Part shown: piece after piece, positions 1-11,485 of the stretch | How the letters are laid out: each line of letters starts with the position of its first letter | Numbering within the stretch: position 1 is the stretch's first letter | Assembly (NCBI GenBank): GCA_020631735.1 | Contig: CM036199.1 | Location: forward strand, 17,525,553-17,589,552 | Reading direction: 5' to 3' | DNA from: Saccharum officinarum | Taxonomy: Eukaryota; Streptophyta; Magnoliopsida; Poales; Poaceae | DNA length: 64,000 nt | The notes under the pieces: generated by a model | Databases searched by the model: none | The model's input: the letters and a program-made list of their open reading frames with translations, nothing else | What the model was told of the DNA's origin: nothing | Made by a program: the position numbers and the translations under genes

Positions 1-1038
1 TGTTTCTCTTTATGCATACTATTATCTCTATGCAAAGTAAACATTCCGATTTTCTGATTCACCAATCTTTGCTTTTTTTTTTTGCTACACCTGTTCTTTC
101 TGCACTCTGTAAATCAGTCTCTTTAATTTACTGTATATTTATTCCTTTTGAAGATACTGCTCTGTAGCCCCATTATATTAACATTCTCATGCTTCGATTA
201 AATTGGGTGTGGTTTCATGAAAAACACCATCGCTTCTAATTACTCAAAGATCTATACTGTATATGCCAGTCCATGCAGAGATCTTCATACCCACGGCAGA
301 CCGAGCACATGGAAAAGGCTCGCTTACTGGCTTACAACTCTTCTCCTGAAGATAACTAGGTGCGGGCGGGCAGTAAATGTAATACAGATTCTTCCATAGG
401 TAATTATTTCCCACTGTATTCATTCAGATATAGGATGCACATGCTTTTTGCCAATGTTCTGACTACATTGCCCGAAACTCTCTTTGCATTTTGTTTCATG
501 TTCAGGTTTCTAGCATGCCCAAAAATGGAACTGCCCATTCCAAACAGCTTTTCCAGTGACTTTGACCATGTATTCTTTGAATGTTTTTGAATGAGAACAC
601 CTTTACTATTATGTAAATTGATGAACCATGCTCCGTTACTATGGCAACTAAATGCTAAAATGTAAATAATGCCATTCTTTCAGGTCTTTCCATTAGTACG
701 ATTGCTGCAATTACATCACAAATGGCTTACCCATCCCTTTATATCTAATCTGATATGCAATGGGTGATCATCAATATCCGATCATTTCTTCTGCCTTATA
801 ATGATCTAGAAGGACATGATCACATGGCTACAAATCAGACATGCCAAATACTCATAAAATAAATTCAGACACTCATGTACACGGCTAGAATCCACAAAAC
901 AGACGTATGATATGGAAGTGGCTCAAACATTACGCAATGTATGCCTATCAAGACATGTACATACAATGACAACAAAATCAGTTATTTTATCCGCATCAGC
1001 GTGTTAGAACATGAGAACACCTCTGCCACTGTTTACTA
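1..1038. other. AT-rich spacer, no gene recognised
   Basis: I see no coding exon, RNA gene or terminal repeat. Two short overlapping open frames (217-399 and 360-590) show no recognisable domain and no splice-supported continuation, so I treat them as chance. Confidence 0.5.
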
Positions 1039-1284
1039 CTCTCTTCATCTCAAATTATAAGTCATTCTAACTTTTTTAAAGAACAAAACATCTTAAGTTT
1101 GACTAAATTTATATAAAATAAAATAATATTTTTTTAATAAAAATAAGTATCATTACATTCGTCATTAATTATATTTTCATAGTATACTATTTGATGTCAT
1201 AAATCTTTGTAATTTTTTTATAACTTTGATCAAACTTAAAATACTAATAAAGTTGAAATCACCTATGATATGGAATGGAGGGAG
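1039..1284. mobile_element. Stowaway-type MITE, 246 bp
   Basis: The left end reads CTCTCTTCATCTCAAATTA and the right end ATGGAATGGAGGGAG, a degenerate inverted pair of the CTCCCTCCGT type. It is flanked by TA on both sides (1037-1038 and 1285-1286), as expected for Tc1/mariner-derived Stowaway elements. The interior is AT-rich and non-coding. Confidence 0.75.
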
Positions 1285-1286
1285 TA

Positions 1287-1676
1287 TTGTTTAGGCGTTT
1301 AGCGGGAGCTGGCATGGCGCAGCGCGCCTATCGGTTTGTCTCATTTGATTTCATTACTTTCTTTTCGATCTCCCGTTGCGACGCACAGGCATATTCCCTG
1401 GTATATCTATAAAGAGGTAAAATTTAACAATCCATTTTTTGGTACGCAAATTCTAACGCGCTGCTGGCCGCGCTTGGTGCGTAGCGCGCGACCTCCGCGC
1501 GAGTGGCCTGGTGGCTTGGCCAGGCCTACCCATCCACATGCAGTAGCGACAGCCCACATTAAAAAAACGAAAAAGCTCTCGTGGGCCTGGTTGTGTAGCC
1601 TGGAACGTGCACGAGGATCATATCATGGCCAGATCTGGCCTATGTATATGCAGTAGCAACAGCCCACTGTCGCGCC
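1287..1676. other. spacer, no gene recognised
   Basis: This is a locally GC-rich stretch with an open frame at 1336-1656 of no recognisable family. The phrase ATGCAGTAGC(G/A)ACAGCCCAC occurs twice, near 1540 and 1650, suggesting an old short duplication or a transposon remnant. Confidence 0.35.
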
Positions 1677-2455
1677 TGATAATAATTCTAATGTTTCAGT
1701 TTCAGTTTTACATTCTTATATTTCAGTTTTTTGTTTCTTAGTTTGTCTACTTTAGTTTCCAGTTTCTATTTGTTAATTTTAGTTTTATTTTCTGGTTGTC
1801 AGTTTTAGTTTCTGTTTCTGCTAATTTCAGTTTCATTTTTATTTCATTTTATCTACTTTAATTTTTATATTTTTTCAATTTCAGTTTTTGTTGTTGTCAA
1901 TTTCAGTTCATTAGTTCAATTATTTTCATTGTTTTTTAGTTTTAGTTAAATAAGTTATGAGTTCTTTCAATGTCTTTTTTATTTTTAGTTTTCAGTCAAG
2001 TTCTTTTGTTTCAGTTTTCAGTCTTTTTTAATGTTTTTAGTTTTAGTTTTCAGTCATCCTTTTAGGTTTGAATGCCTTCTTAAATCCAGCACATTAGTTG
2101 CCTCATTGTCACAAAAAGATAGCCATGACACACATAAGTTGCCACAAAAGAAAAACATTCTCTTGTTTGTTTTTTTTTCATTGTTTCTTTTAGTTTTAGT
2201 TAAATGAGTTGTGAGTTTTTTTCAATGTTTTTATTTTTAGTTTTCAGTCAAGCTTTTTTCAATGTTTCTTTAGTTTCAGTTTTCAATCAAGTTTTCTAAA
2301 TACTTTTTAATCTCAGTTTTCAATCATCCTTTTAGGTTCAAATGCCTTTCTAAATCCTGCATATTAGTTGTCTCACCTGCAATGTATAAGTTGTCACAAA
2401 TGGTAGCTATTCTACACATAAGTTGCCACAAAAGAAAAGCATTCTCTTGTTTTGG
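1677..2455. repeat. T-rich tract containing a direct duplication of about 250 bp
   Basis: The tract is built from variants of TTTCAGTTTTAGTTT. Within it a segment at roughly 1925-2168 is repeated at roughly 2178-2454. Both copies share the order GTTTTAGTTAAATRAGTT, TTTTTAGTTTTCAGTCAAG, TCATCCTTTTAGGTT, and ACACATAAGTTGCCACAAAAG. No coding potential is seen. Confidence 0.6.
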
Positions 2456-3090
2456 GCCGCTACTCTCTTAATAAATACCATTGAGTGGGTAGCTGGTCAT
2501 GTTTCTTGGTTCCTACATTGGGTTGCATAATAATCCCTGCCCAGTTAGCAATTTATGCACTACTATGTAACAATTTTTTATTTTATAAAACGATCGATGT
2601 GCATACCACGTAACAACTTTAGTATATTTTTGCAATAGCAACTTTATTATTACATGGTAGCAACTCCTTAATAAATCTCCTAGCACATATTTACACATAA
2701 ATTGCTACTAGAATAAAATTCTTCAAAACATATGCTAGTGGGGTCTAGTTTTGTTCGTCTTGCCACGTAAAACACACCAGTGCAGTCAAAATTGAAAACG
2801 GATAAACCATTCAAGAGTTATAGCAATTTAAAATAATGTTTTGCTTTTTTACTAGGCTATGTCAGGATGACGTCGTAAGGATAGCGACATTTGCATGTTG
2901 TGGAGGGGAGGGACTCCCATGAGAGCGCAGCATACAGTGGGTCCGGGGTCGAACACATCGCATGGGCAGGCAGGTCGCACGCTCGCCTACCACGCGACCC
3001 GTCGTGCTTTACCTGCCTCCTTTTTGGTATGGCAATTTTTGGTTGTTTTTCCTAACTAACTCGGAGACTAAGCGAACAGATAACCGACCG
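2456..3090. other. spacer, no gene recognised
   Basis: AT-rich sequence that becomes GC-rich after about 2890. I see no gene and no clear element boundary. The right part may be the start of the decayed retroelement ORF that follows. Confidence 0.35.
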
Positions 3091-3099
3091 CCTTCACAG

Positions 3100-5330
3100 T
3101 TGAGGCATGTTTATGGTCATCGAACAAAGCAACAAAGTCCAAGAAACTGACGTTTCAGAAACAGGAACAAAAGAGCACCAGACTGCGGGTTTGAGGGAGC
3201 CTGCACCCAACGCCTGCACCCCCAACCCTAGCAACAAGCCCCTCCCCGCCGCTGCCGAAAGCAGTGCCGGCTGCCATCCAGGCGCCGGTGCCCCTCCCCT
3301 CCCCCTCCCCTCCCTGTCACTCCCTGTGGGATCTAGCGCGGGAGCTGATTCCGCAGCCACCCCGCTCATGCCCGGCATCCCGACGCCGGTGGCCGGCTCC
3401 CTTGCCTCCGACCCCCAGTCACATGAGCTCCAAGACGTCTCGCGGCCGCCACCTTAGCCCATGGGGCAGCATCGTCCTTACCAGCGCTGCCGTCGTCGCC
3501 GCCACTGGTGATGACCCCATGTGCGTTGAGGGCAGCCTTTGTCACTGGCACCCTCCTGTCCCCTACGCCGCGGAGCGGAGGTGACGCCACCTCGGCCACC
3601 CCACGCCGCCGAGACTGGACGAGGCCACCACCATCGCGGTTGCTCAGCACGTGGGAGTCGGAGCTAGGGTGAGCCCTGCCCTCGCCCCACTGACATCACT
3701 GCGGCGCCGCCGGAAGCTTTCAATTCCTCCCTCTCACCGGTCGTGGCACCATTCTTCCCTGGTTGCTCCTCGGGAGGGCGCACGAAGACCCGACATTGGG
3801 CCAACGACGATGGTGAGGAGACCAATGATGACCATCCCGCAACCTACCTAGAGGCCGCTCGTTGCCCGGCGAAGTCGGCCACTCTGTCCCTATGCGCCCA
3901 GCCTTTTTCGGTCATGGCTCTAGGGCACGGCGGAACGGACGCTGGACAAGGACCTATGCGCAGGCAGAGGAGCTGCAGGTGACCACGCCCTAGGCTGGTG
4001 CACGGCGCCTGCCTGCTCGGCCAGTGGATGTCGGGTCCCTGCTCGCCAACGCTCGACGTCTGCAGACGGGTCTCCGCCCCAACGCTGATGGGTGGCGAGA
4101 GATCCTACCCCGGCAGGAGACAAGACCTGCGGTTGCCTCGGTTGAGCCTCGCCGCGACGAGGTCTGCGCACACAGGTTCGGAAGATACCTGCATAGCTAC
4201 ACGACAGATGCTTCAACTGCCTCTCCTACTCGCACCGAGTAACGTCTTGCTAGTTGCCATGGCGTTGCCTATGCTGCCATGGTTTCCGCCACCTCGCCAG
4301 GGACTGCAAGCGGTCCAAGTCGACGTCGAAGGGTGGTGGCCTGCCTCGCCACTTAGCTTGTGCCAACAACCCACTAGCCTTCCAGCATGCACCCCTCGAT
4401 AGTCCTTCGACCTCAAATGGGACCGTGCAGGGTGTCGTGGGGGTGCTGACGGCATCCATCAAAGTCAAAGATGACGTTGACGCTGAGGTGAGCCAGAGCT
4501 GAACATCAGCATGGGCATGCCTGCCGACGATGCCACTGCTTTGACTGCCTCACGTTGCTTCCTCGAGCCAGATCCGTTGGCGAAAGCGCTGTGCGAGGGC
4601 GCAGGGCCTCCCGCTTGGGTAATCTCAGTTGACCCGATGCTGGATGAGCTTCCCGCCTCGCTCGTTGCGAGCCGACCAGCTGCCACACCACTGCCTCAGG
4701 AGGTTCAAGCTTCGTTGGTGGACACCTGTCCTCCGGTGATGACTCCTCAGTGCACGACGGACTCGCCTTCGCTGTCGCCTTTGCAGGGTACACCTCCGCA
4801 GAAGGGACAACCTGTTGTCGCGGGTGCTGAGGCGCCAAGGGAGGATGGCAAGGTCTGGCCACCTGGGTTCGAGCGGCCAAGCACATGGTGGGTACCTCTA
4901 CGCTGCCGTAGGATGGCCTTTCGGAAGGCCAAGCAACACCTGACCCTTCCACGCTGACGAAGGACGGCCAGCCGGATAGCCAAACCACGCCCAACCCCAG
5001 CGACACGACTCCCACGCCACACGAGGCCACTCGACGTCTTGCACGGTTTACCGAAGAGGTGCAGCTCAAGCGAAGGTCGCCCTTAATCACCACTCCACCA
5101 AGGCAGAAGGCAGCAACCAGAAGGCCCCTACCTACCAGGAGTAGACGGATTGCTGCTCAACCGCTAGCGCACATACCGACCTCTAAGCGGGGCAAGGTAC
5201 TCCTCATGAAAAGAATGGGCTACTTGTCATAGGCGACACCAACTTCATCCGTGTCCAAGCGAGCATATGACGCCATTTTCACATAGAACTTGACGTCGAG
5301 CCAAGTTGCAGCTCTGGACGAGTTATTTTC
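3100..5330 (+). pseudogene. decayed retroelement ORF with twin CCHC zinc knuckles (LINE ORF1 or gag-like)
   Basis: No single frame spans this GC-rich block, but a diagnostic core survives. At 4209-4307 one frame reads C-FN-C-LSYS-H-RVTS-C, then a stop (TAG), then C-LC-C-HGFR-H-LARD-C: two perfect CX2CX4HX4C zinc knuckles in tandem. Twin knuckles of this type are typical of the nucleic-acid-binding ORF1 or gag-like proteins that accompany L1-type LINEs in grasses. Further down, around 5085-5215, another frame gives a basic stretch ending SKRGKVLLMKRMGYLS, which from memory resembles the C-terminal region of such proteins. The stop between the knuckles and the frame changes around it mark it as dead. 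No reverse transcriptase follows, so this is an isolated fragment. The outer limits are approximate. Confidence 0.6.
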
Positions 5331-5439
5331 AGCGACCAACAACAGGGCTGGTAGAAGAGTCGCTCGTACCTAGGCACGCTCTTCTCGGATGACGGAGTAG
5401 GAGCGCACATATCGCAGCTTGGTTGTGTACTATTTATGT

Positions 5440-5570
5440 GATGTCAAAATTTGAATTTGTATACTAGGAAGGTCAACATGTAGACCTCCTAGGGCGCTCG
5501 TAAGAGTGCGTGGTTTGTATGGTTCAACTCTTCTTCTTAATTACAATGATACGCAAATCTTTTGTATATT
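5440..5570. other. AT-rich spacer
   Basis: Nothing recognisable between the zinc-knuckle remnant and the repeat that follows. Confidence 0.3.
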
Positions 5571-5760
5571 CGAGAAATAACGTTTCAAAAATAGCACAGG
5601 AAGCCGTGTTTCAGAAACAACACAGGAAGCAGGCTGAGCACAGGGCTGCTCCAAAAATCACGAAAAAATCAAATCAAGTTGGATTAGAGTGCGAATTTAA
5701 CCACGGCATCACCAACTCATAGTAAATTCAAACCAGCAAAGAGTCCCGAAAAGATTGGAA
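5571..5760 (-). repeat. dispersed repeat, inverted relative to 15.19-15.60 kb
   Basis: The reverse complement of this stretch matches the block around 15.19-15.60 kb. Shared phrases are TTTACTATGAGTTGG, TTAAATTCGCACTCT, AATCCAACTTGAT and GGAGCAGCCCT, then CTTCCTGTG and TTTC(G/T)GAAAC. The copy here is uninterrupted, whereas the 15-kb copy carries an insertion. Family unknown. Confidence 0.6.
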
Positions 5761-5829
5761 TTTCAGCACTGATTTTACAAAATGAGGAAACCCTAAGAAA
5801 AGCAAAATCCAAGAAACTTAGATTGGAGG

Positions 5830-6471
5830 TGCTCGTGAGGGTATTTGTGTGTGTGTGTTGTGGGGGGTGCATCCTAGATTGCTCACTCATGTCACAGCAT
5901 CAATTTGGTCCCAAACATCCGATCCAAATCTCAGCCAAACATGAATAACAGAAAATAATAAAAAATAACCTGAAATTCTAGAAAAAAAGAAAGACGCGAG
6001 AAGAAGCGGTAGAGAGAACAGATTTTACTTGGATTTGAAGGAACAAGGACATAGATTGCATCACAAATTCTTGTACAAGAGCATGGCTAGACACCTCCCT
6101 TTATTATCATTCCGTTAAAGAATAAAAAAAATATAGCAAGAGGTGCTCAACTCTCTCTACTCCGCTCTCTCTTTCTTCTTAAGCACTTGGGTAATCTAGA
6201 GCAACAAAGATAGGGTTAGCAAGATATCTCTCCCAACTAGCCACGTCCACACATATAGGTCCATGGTGAAGACTAAAATGCCCCTAACACTTTTTTAGGC
6301 TAAATACCCATAGCACCAAATACTAGACACATACTCATGAGAGGCAAACAGTCCAGTTATTTCTTCATCCGTTGAACGGATCTAACTCCTTCACGACTTT
6401 GCTTCGCCTTAACGGAAGCTTTATGAAGGTGCTATGCCTACGTGTCCTCCAATTTATAAATGTTTTATTGA
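5830..6471. other. spacer, no gene recognised
   Basis: Contains a short GT-rich run near 5845 and AT-rich sequence. No open frame, RNA gene or terminal repeat is apparent. Confidence 0.4.
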
Positions 6472-7008
6472 GTGAAATTCACTAGCGGTCCCTAAACTTG
6501 TACGCTGTTGTCATATTTTGGTCCCTAACTCTTAGTTTTTGATATTTGAAGTCTGTTAGACTACTATAAATAGCAAGTTTCTTTCCTTGCTTTGCGCACG
6601 TGGAGGCAGCTACATATATGTACGTCTGATCTCCGATTAATCAATCAACGAGTTATCTCGTCAGAGTCCTGAACTTGTATTGTTGTGTCATTCAGGTCCC
6701 TAAACTCTCGAGTTTTGATATTTGGATGTGTGCTATTCCAAACTTATGTTGATGTCATCTAGGTTCCCGAACTTGCACAAAAAACACAAAGGTAACACTG
6801 ATGAGGTGTGGTAATTGTGTGTTGATTTGCGAGTTTGGGAACTTAGATGACACTATTATACAAGTTCAGGGATCAAAATATCAAAACTCGAGAGTCTGGG
6901 ACCCGAGTGAAGTTGTAACGTAAGTTCCGGGACTCAAATATCAAGAATAAAAGTTAGGGACCCAAATGACACTACCATGCAAGTTTAGGGAGCGCTCACG
7001 GATTTTAC
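6472..7008. mobile_element. fold-back MITE with long terminal inverted repeats
   Basis: The left arm begins GTGAAATTCACTAGCGGTCC and continues CTAAACTTG. The right arm ends ATGCAAGTTTAGGGAGCGCTC then ACGGATTTTAC, which is its reverse complement with mismatches over about 45 bp. Inner parts also pair: CTCGAGTTTTGATATTTGG near 6705 against ATCAAAACTCGAGAGTCTGG near 6880. No clear target-site duplication was found, so the superfamily is open. Confidence 0.65.
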
Positions 7009-7099
7009 TCTCTTTTTTTTGCCAAGTTTGGAATAGTTTAACTTAGGGCAACTCAAAATTTCTAAATAGGTAGTAAGATGATACTAGCTTGTTGACATA

Positions 7100-7265
7100 T
7101 GTGGCCACTCTGTCCACAAATATAAGTATTTTTGAGTTTTTCCTAATTCAAAATTATCTTAAATTTGATCAATGCAAGTTTATGAAAAATATAATAATAC
7201 TCTCTCCGTCCTAAATTTTAAGTCGTTTCAATTTTCTTGGAGAACCGAAGTATCTCAAGTACGAT
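7100..7265. mobile_element. fragmentary Stowaway-like sequence
   Basis: A terminal motif ACTCTCTCCGTCCTAAATTTTAAGTC-like (7199 onward) and the adjoining AT-rich stretch resemble a Stowaway end, but a matching opposite end is not evident. Probably a truncated copy upstream of the SRP54-like pseudogene. Confidence 0.4.
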
Positions 7266-7668
7266 CAAAATTCGAGGCAAGGCAAGGCACGTGCTGACCG
7301 TTGTCCGCTGAGGGCCGGGCAACACATACGGGCTCGCCGGCTCGGTACAGAATTAGCCGATTCGTTTTCAGGTCGGTCTCCCCCACTCCCACCCACACCG
7401 ATCCAACGCGATCGATCACCTCGCAAGCAACCAGGACTCATTAAAGTATTAAACCGATCGAAGAAGCCACAATATATATATCTCGTGTATAGTCGTGTTG
7501 TGTTGCTCCGATCCATCCATCTGAAAAAGAGCTATAGTGGCCCTACTAACCGCCGATGGTGAGGACGTACGTACGTGAGGTTCATTCGGAGCCGGAGGAT
7601 CGATCGGATCGGAGAACCGCCCCACTCGTCCGTCGCCGTCACCATCACCGTCACCCGACCCGCCGATC

Positions 7669-9600
7669 GAGAAGGTGCTGGCGCAGCTGGGCGAGAACCT
7701 CGTCGGCGCGCTGGCGTGGATGGCCAAGGCGACGGCGTGGTGAACGACTTCTCGCGCGCGCTTCTGCAGGCCGACGTCGGCTTCGAGACGGTCCAGGCCG
7801 TGCAGGCCAGCATCAGGAACGCCGTCAACCTCCAGTCCCTCGCCGGCAGCACCGACAGGCGCCGCGCCATCAAGCATGCGGTCGTCGACGAGCTGCGCAG
7901 GATGCTGGACCCCGCGGCGGGAGCGGGGAGCCGCCCTGCTTCCTCCCCAGGAAAGGAGGAAGCCAGCCAGCGTGGTCATGTTCGTCGGCCTGCAGGGCTC
8001 CGGCAAGACCACCACCTGCGTCAAGTACGCGGACTACTGTTGTTTCAAACCTCTTGTAATCGTGACAGATCAATGTATCCATGTTAGGTGCACTTAGATA
8101 GTTCAATTAAGTTGTGAACATGTTTGTAATTTCGCGTAGAATCGTGGGCAGGGGCGGAGGCTGCACGCCGCTGCGCCATGACCGCGTCAAGGGGGCTGGC
8201 TCCGCCACGGCGTGCATGCCGTGCATGTCGCACGGACGTTCGCAAATGACGGCGTACCGTGCAGCTGCACGCCATGGCGGGAGTTGCGGATCAGAGCCCG
8301 TGATAAGTACAATCGAATGCATCAGAAAGGCTGCGCTTGTTGCAGTTGAAAACCACTCTCTCTCGCGTGTGTTCTTGTCTGTCTCGCCGTCGTGTCCGCG
8401 GTGACCGCGCTCTGAGCATCGCAGAGCGCCGGTGAGCTCATGGCGTCGGCGGTGATTGCCGCCCCTAACAACTACCATCGCCGGACGGGTTCAGCCCCGC
8501 GCTGGTGTGCGCCGACACGTTCCGGGCCGGCGCCCTGGACCAGCTGAGGCAGAACGCGGCCAAGGCCGGCATCCCTTTCTACGGGAGCTACACGGAGTCG
8601 GACCCCGTGAGGGTCGCCGTCGAGGGCGTGGACAGGTTCAGGAAGGACGACCAAGCTGCTGAGGGATGCGACCTCATCGTCGTCGATACGAGCGGGCGCC
8701 ACAGCCAGGAGGCCGCTCTCCTGGAGGAGATGCGGCAGCTCGCGGAGGCCACGCGGCCGGACCTGGTGGTGCTTGTCATGGACGCCAGCATCGGCCAGGC
8801 CGCGTTCGACCAGGCGCTGGCGTCCAAGCAGAGCGCCGAGGCCGGCGCGCCCACCCACACCGACAGAGATGGACGGCCACGCCAAGGGCGGCGGCGCGCT
8901 CAGCGCGGTAGCAGCTACGAAAAGCCCCGTCATATTCATCGGCACCGGGGAGCATGTCGCGGACCTGGAGGCCTTCGTCGCCAGGTCCTTTGTGAGTCGT
9001 CTGCTAGGCATGGGAGACTCGCCTGGCTTCATGGACAAGATCGAGGACACCATGACGACGATGCCCATGCCTGCTGATCAAGGACAACAAGGACTGGAGC
9101 AGCTTCTGCACGAGCTGATGATGGTTAAAGGAGCCAGCGGCTTCACTCTCAGGGCTCTGTACCAGCTGTTCCGGGTAGTGCAGAGCATGGGTCCTCTAAG
9201 GCATCTCGTCTCCTTCCTACCAGCTGGATTATTGGGAGACAAGGAGAAGCAGCTGGAGAAGGAAGGGCAGCAGGCCAAGATCAAGAGGTACATGACGATC
9301 ATGGACTCCATGAGTGCTGCAGAGCTTGACGGGGCCGACCCGATGAAGCTGATGATGACGAAACAGCAGCAGTCACGGTCACGGATCAACCGGGTCGCTC
9401 GGGGATCCGGCATGCCCGTCAGCCAAGTGGTGGAACTGCTGGAGGAGCACAAGCGAATGGCCAAAATGTTGAGCAAATTCGCCCCACACGTCAAGAGACA
9501 GAGACGGAGACCCAATAACGACATTTTGAATCAGCTTGGTGGCACAATTGGGCTGCACAGTATCATCAGACAAATGGATCGACGCTCAAAGTCGACTTAG
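7669..9600 (+). pseudogene. SRP54: SRP54-like pseudogene (signal recognition particle 54 kDa subunit)
   Basis: SRP54 is the GTPase and signal-peptide-binding subunit of the cytosolic signal recognition particle. The copy follows SRP54 order almost end to end: N-domain start EKVLAQLGENLVGAL (7669 on), N-domain helices including [15 protein letters not shown] (about 7758), the G1 P-loop [10 protein letters not shown] (about 7987), [15 protein letters not shown] (about 8498), DTSGRH (about 8686), [10 protein letters not shown] here as [10 protein letters not shown] (about 8866), [11 protein letters not shown], then the M domain with RYMTIMDSMS and RVARGSGMPV to a stop at 9598-9600. The reading frame changes at least three times (near 7740, 7935 and 8860), an early TGA follows the first N-domain segment, and about 430 bp of unrelated sequence (about 8040-8475) replaces the expected stretch after KYADY. 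The region after 8480 is intronless although plant SRP54 genes are normally intron-rich, which suggests a retrocopy. A TATA-like run lies at 7471-7480. Sequencing errors could explain one frame break, hardly all of them. Confidence 0.85.
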
Positions 9601-9743
9601 ATCTATATTATATGACCTGATAAATATATAAACCCTTTCAAGTCAGTATTACAATTGTCGTAGTATGCATGTACTTGTATATTCAATTCAATTTTAAGAA
9701 GCTAATGAAATCTCATGATTTCGCTACATACTCTTTAATTCTT

Positions 9744-9770
9744 GATAGATAGACAGATAGATAGATAGAG
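9744..9770. repeat. GATA microsatellite
   Basis: A (GATA)n run of about seven units with one GACA interruption, just 3' of the SRP54-like pseudogene. Confidence 0.85.
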
Positions 9771-10228
9771 GAGTCTTTCTTATTGTTAATACCCAAATTT
9801 GGCTTGAGTCATATTTTATTCAAATGTTAAATAGCCAAATTCGACAGTCTTGTTATGTTAATCCTCTGTGCATTACTTTGATTAGTTTGGCTGCTATATG
9901 ATTTTATTAATATAGTGTTTGGCTGATTACTTTGATTTAATAATTAATAGAGTGGATCTAGGAAAATCGGCAATATCTGTGAAAGTTTGGTGCTTAGTCC
10001 TGCTTATAAGTTCTAACTAAAGCATGCAGGCGGAAAACATGTACAGAATATTTAAATCAATAATAGTCAAGGTGCAATACGTGCAACATGATTAGAGCAC
10101 TTTGGCAATGAAGCTTTGATGGAAACAAGACAAGCCCAGGATCCACAAGGGGTGTTAATAACGTGTGATACTCGACCTCAGGTATGGTATAGTTTATGAA
10201 ATTTGAGTTACAATGGATAGGTGACTAG
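9771..10228. other. AT-rich spacer, no gene recognised
   Basis: No open frame or terminal repeat of note. Confidence 0.4.
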
Positions 10229-10238
10229 GTATTTTGAT

Positions 10239-11363
10239 CTTTAAGTGCTAGCGCCCGGATGTCCGGATAGACGTCCGCGTCCGGACGCCCGCGCTGCACT
10301 CCGTTTTCCGCGCTCGGGCCAACATGCCCCCACCCGAGCCTGCATTTCGCACGCCCATGCGGGGCCTGCGCCGCCAAACCATGTGTAGAGACCGCTCGTG
10401 CCCTCTCCCCTTCTCACGCGCATTGCAGCATTTGCAACACCCGATCTACTTTTGCAACATTCAAATGAAACACTTACAACATACGTCCGAAACAACTGAA
10501 ACACTTGCAACATACGTCTGAAACACTTGCGAAACACCAAAAAAACACTTGAAAACACGTGTGTAGCCATTGCAAACAAATGCAAACATCAAGATGAAAT
10601 ACTTGCAACATACCTATAAAAACATCTGAAACACTTGCATATATATGCAACATCCCGATCTAGTGTTGCAACATCCAAATGAAAAACTTGCAACATACAT
10701 CTGAAACAGACGAAACATTTAAAACATACACTTGCAACATACGTGTATAGCCATTGCAACATGTGCAACATCCTCATCTACTTTTATAACATCCTTATGA
10801 AACACTTGCAACATACATCTAAAACATCTAAAACATTTGAAATGTACGCTTGCAACATGCATTGTATCACGGTGTGGCCTCCTCCACCGTCTGCATCTGG
10901 GCGCCGCAGCCGTAGCATTAGACGAGACCGGAGGGCTTCCGTGCCCGGGCCGACGCTTCTCCTTATGCGGCGGCCTTAGTGGCTAGCTGGTAGCCAAGGG
11001 AGCGGTCGCCACGCGTGAGTGCGGCGGTGCCCACGCCGTCAGGCGAAGCGGGCCGCAGAGTAGAAGTAGTGAGGCGGCACGATGGAGCAGGAGAAGGAGC
11101 AGCGTGGGGTGACCGTCGATGGCGGAGCGGGCCGCAGAGCAAGAGCAGCAGGGCGATCGACGGAGCAGGAGTAGGTGGGGTGACCTTCGACGCGCGGAGC
11201 AGATCTCTCGTCACCTTGTCCTTTCCTTTTCCAACCGGTGCAACGAGACGCGGATATACCGTAATAAAAAAATGAGCAGGCGCAGAGCAGAGGTCTATCG
11301 GGCTGGTATGTAGGCCCATGAAGGGGCGTCCGGACGGACAGACGCCCTGCATGTAGCATTTTT
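10239..11363. mobile_element. non-autonomous Mutator-like element with GCAACAT repeat array
   Basis: A near-perfect direct repeat, GTATTTTGAT (10229-10238) and GTATTTCGAT (11364-11373), flanks the element and fits the 9-11 bp target duplication of Mutator-type elements. The ends are related inverted sequences (left TTAAGTGCTA, right TAGCATTTTT; further in, left CCGGATGTCCGGATAGACGTCC and right GGGGCGTCCGGACGGACAGACG). Inside, about 10425-10870 is an array of variants of GCAACATACGTCTGAAACACTT, and both flanks of the array are GC-rich. No transposase is seen. A second related element lies at 48870-50136. Confidence 0.65.
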
Positions 11364-11485
11364 GTATTTCGATGCGTATGCCTCCGGTTATTATACTGAA
11401 CAGGTATAGTTCATCTGGATTTAGATGAATTTGGTTAGATCTGTTGTGTTTAACTATTTTATTCTCTGTATATCAGAAAGACTAG

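Noticed and set aside
4506..5093. 195-codon minus-strand frame
   Set aside because: It is antisense to the zinc-knuckle retroelement remnant and has no domain.
10425..10870. GCAACAT-type array resembling a CRISPR or satellite array
   Set aside because: Units are irregular in length and sequence, there are no unique spacers, and the genome is a plant. It is internal to a Mutator-like element.
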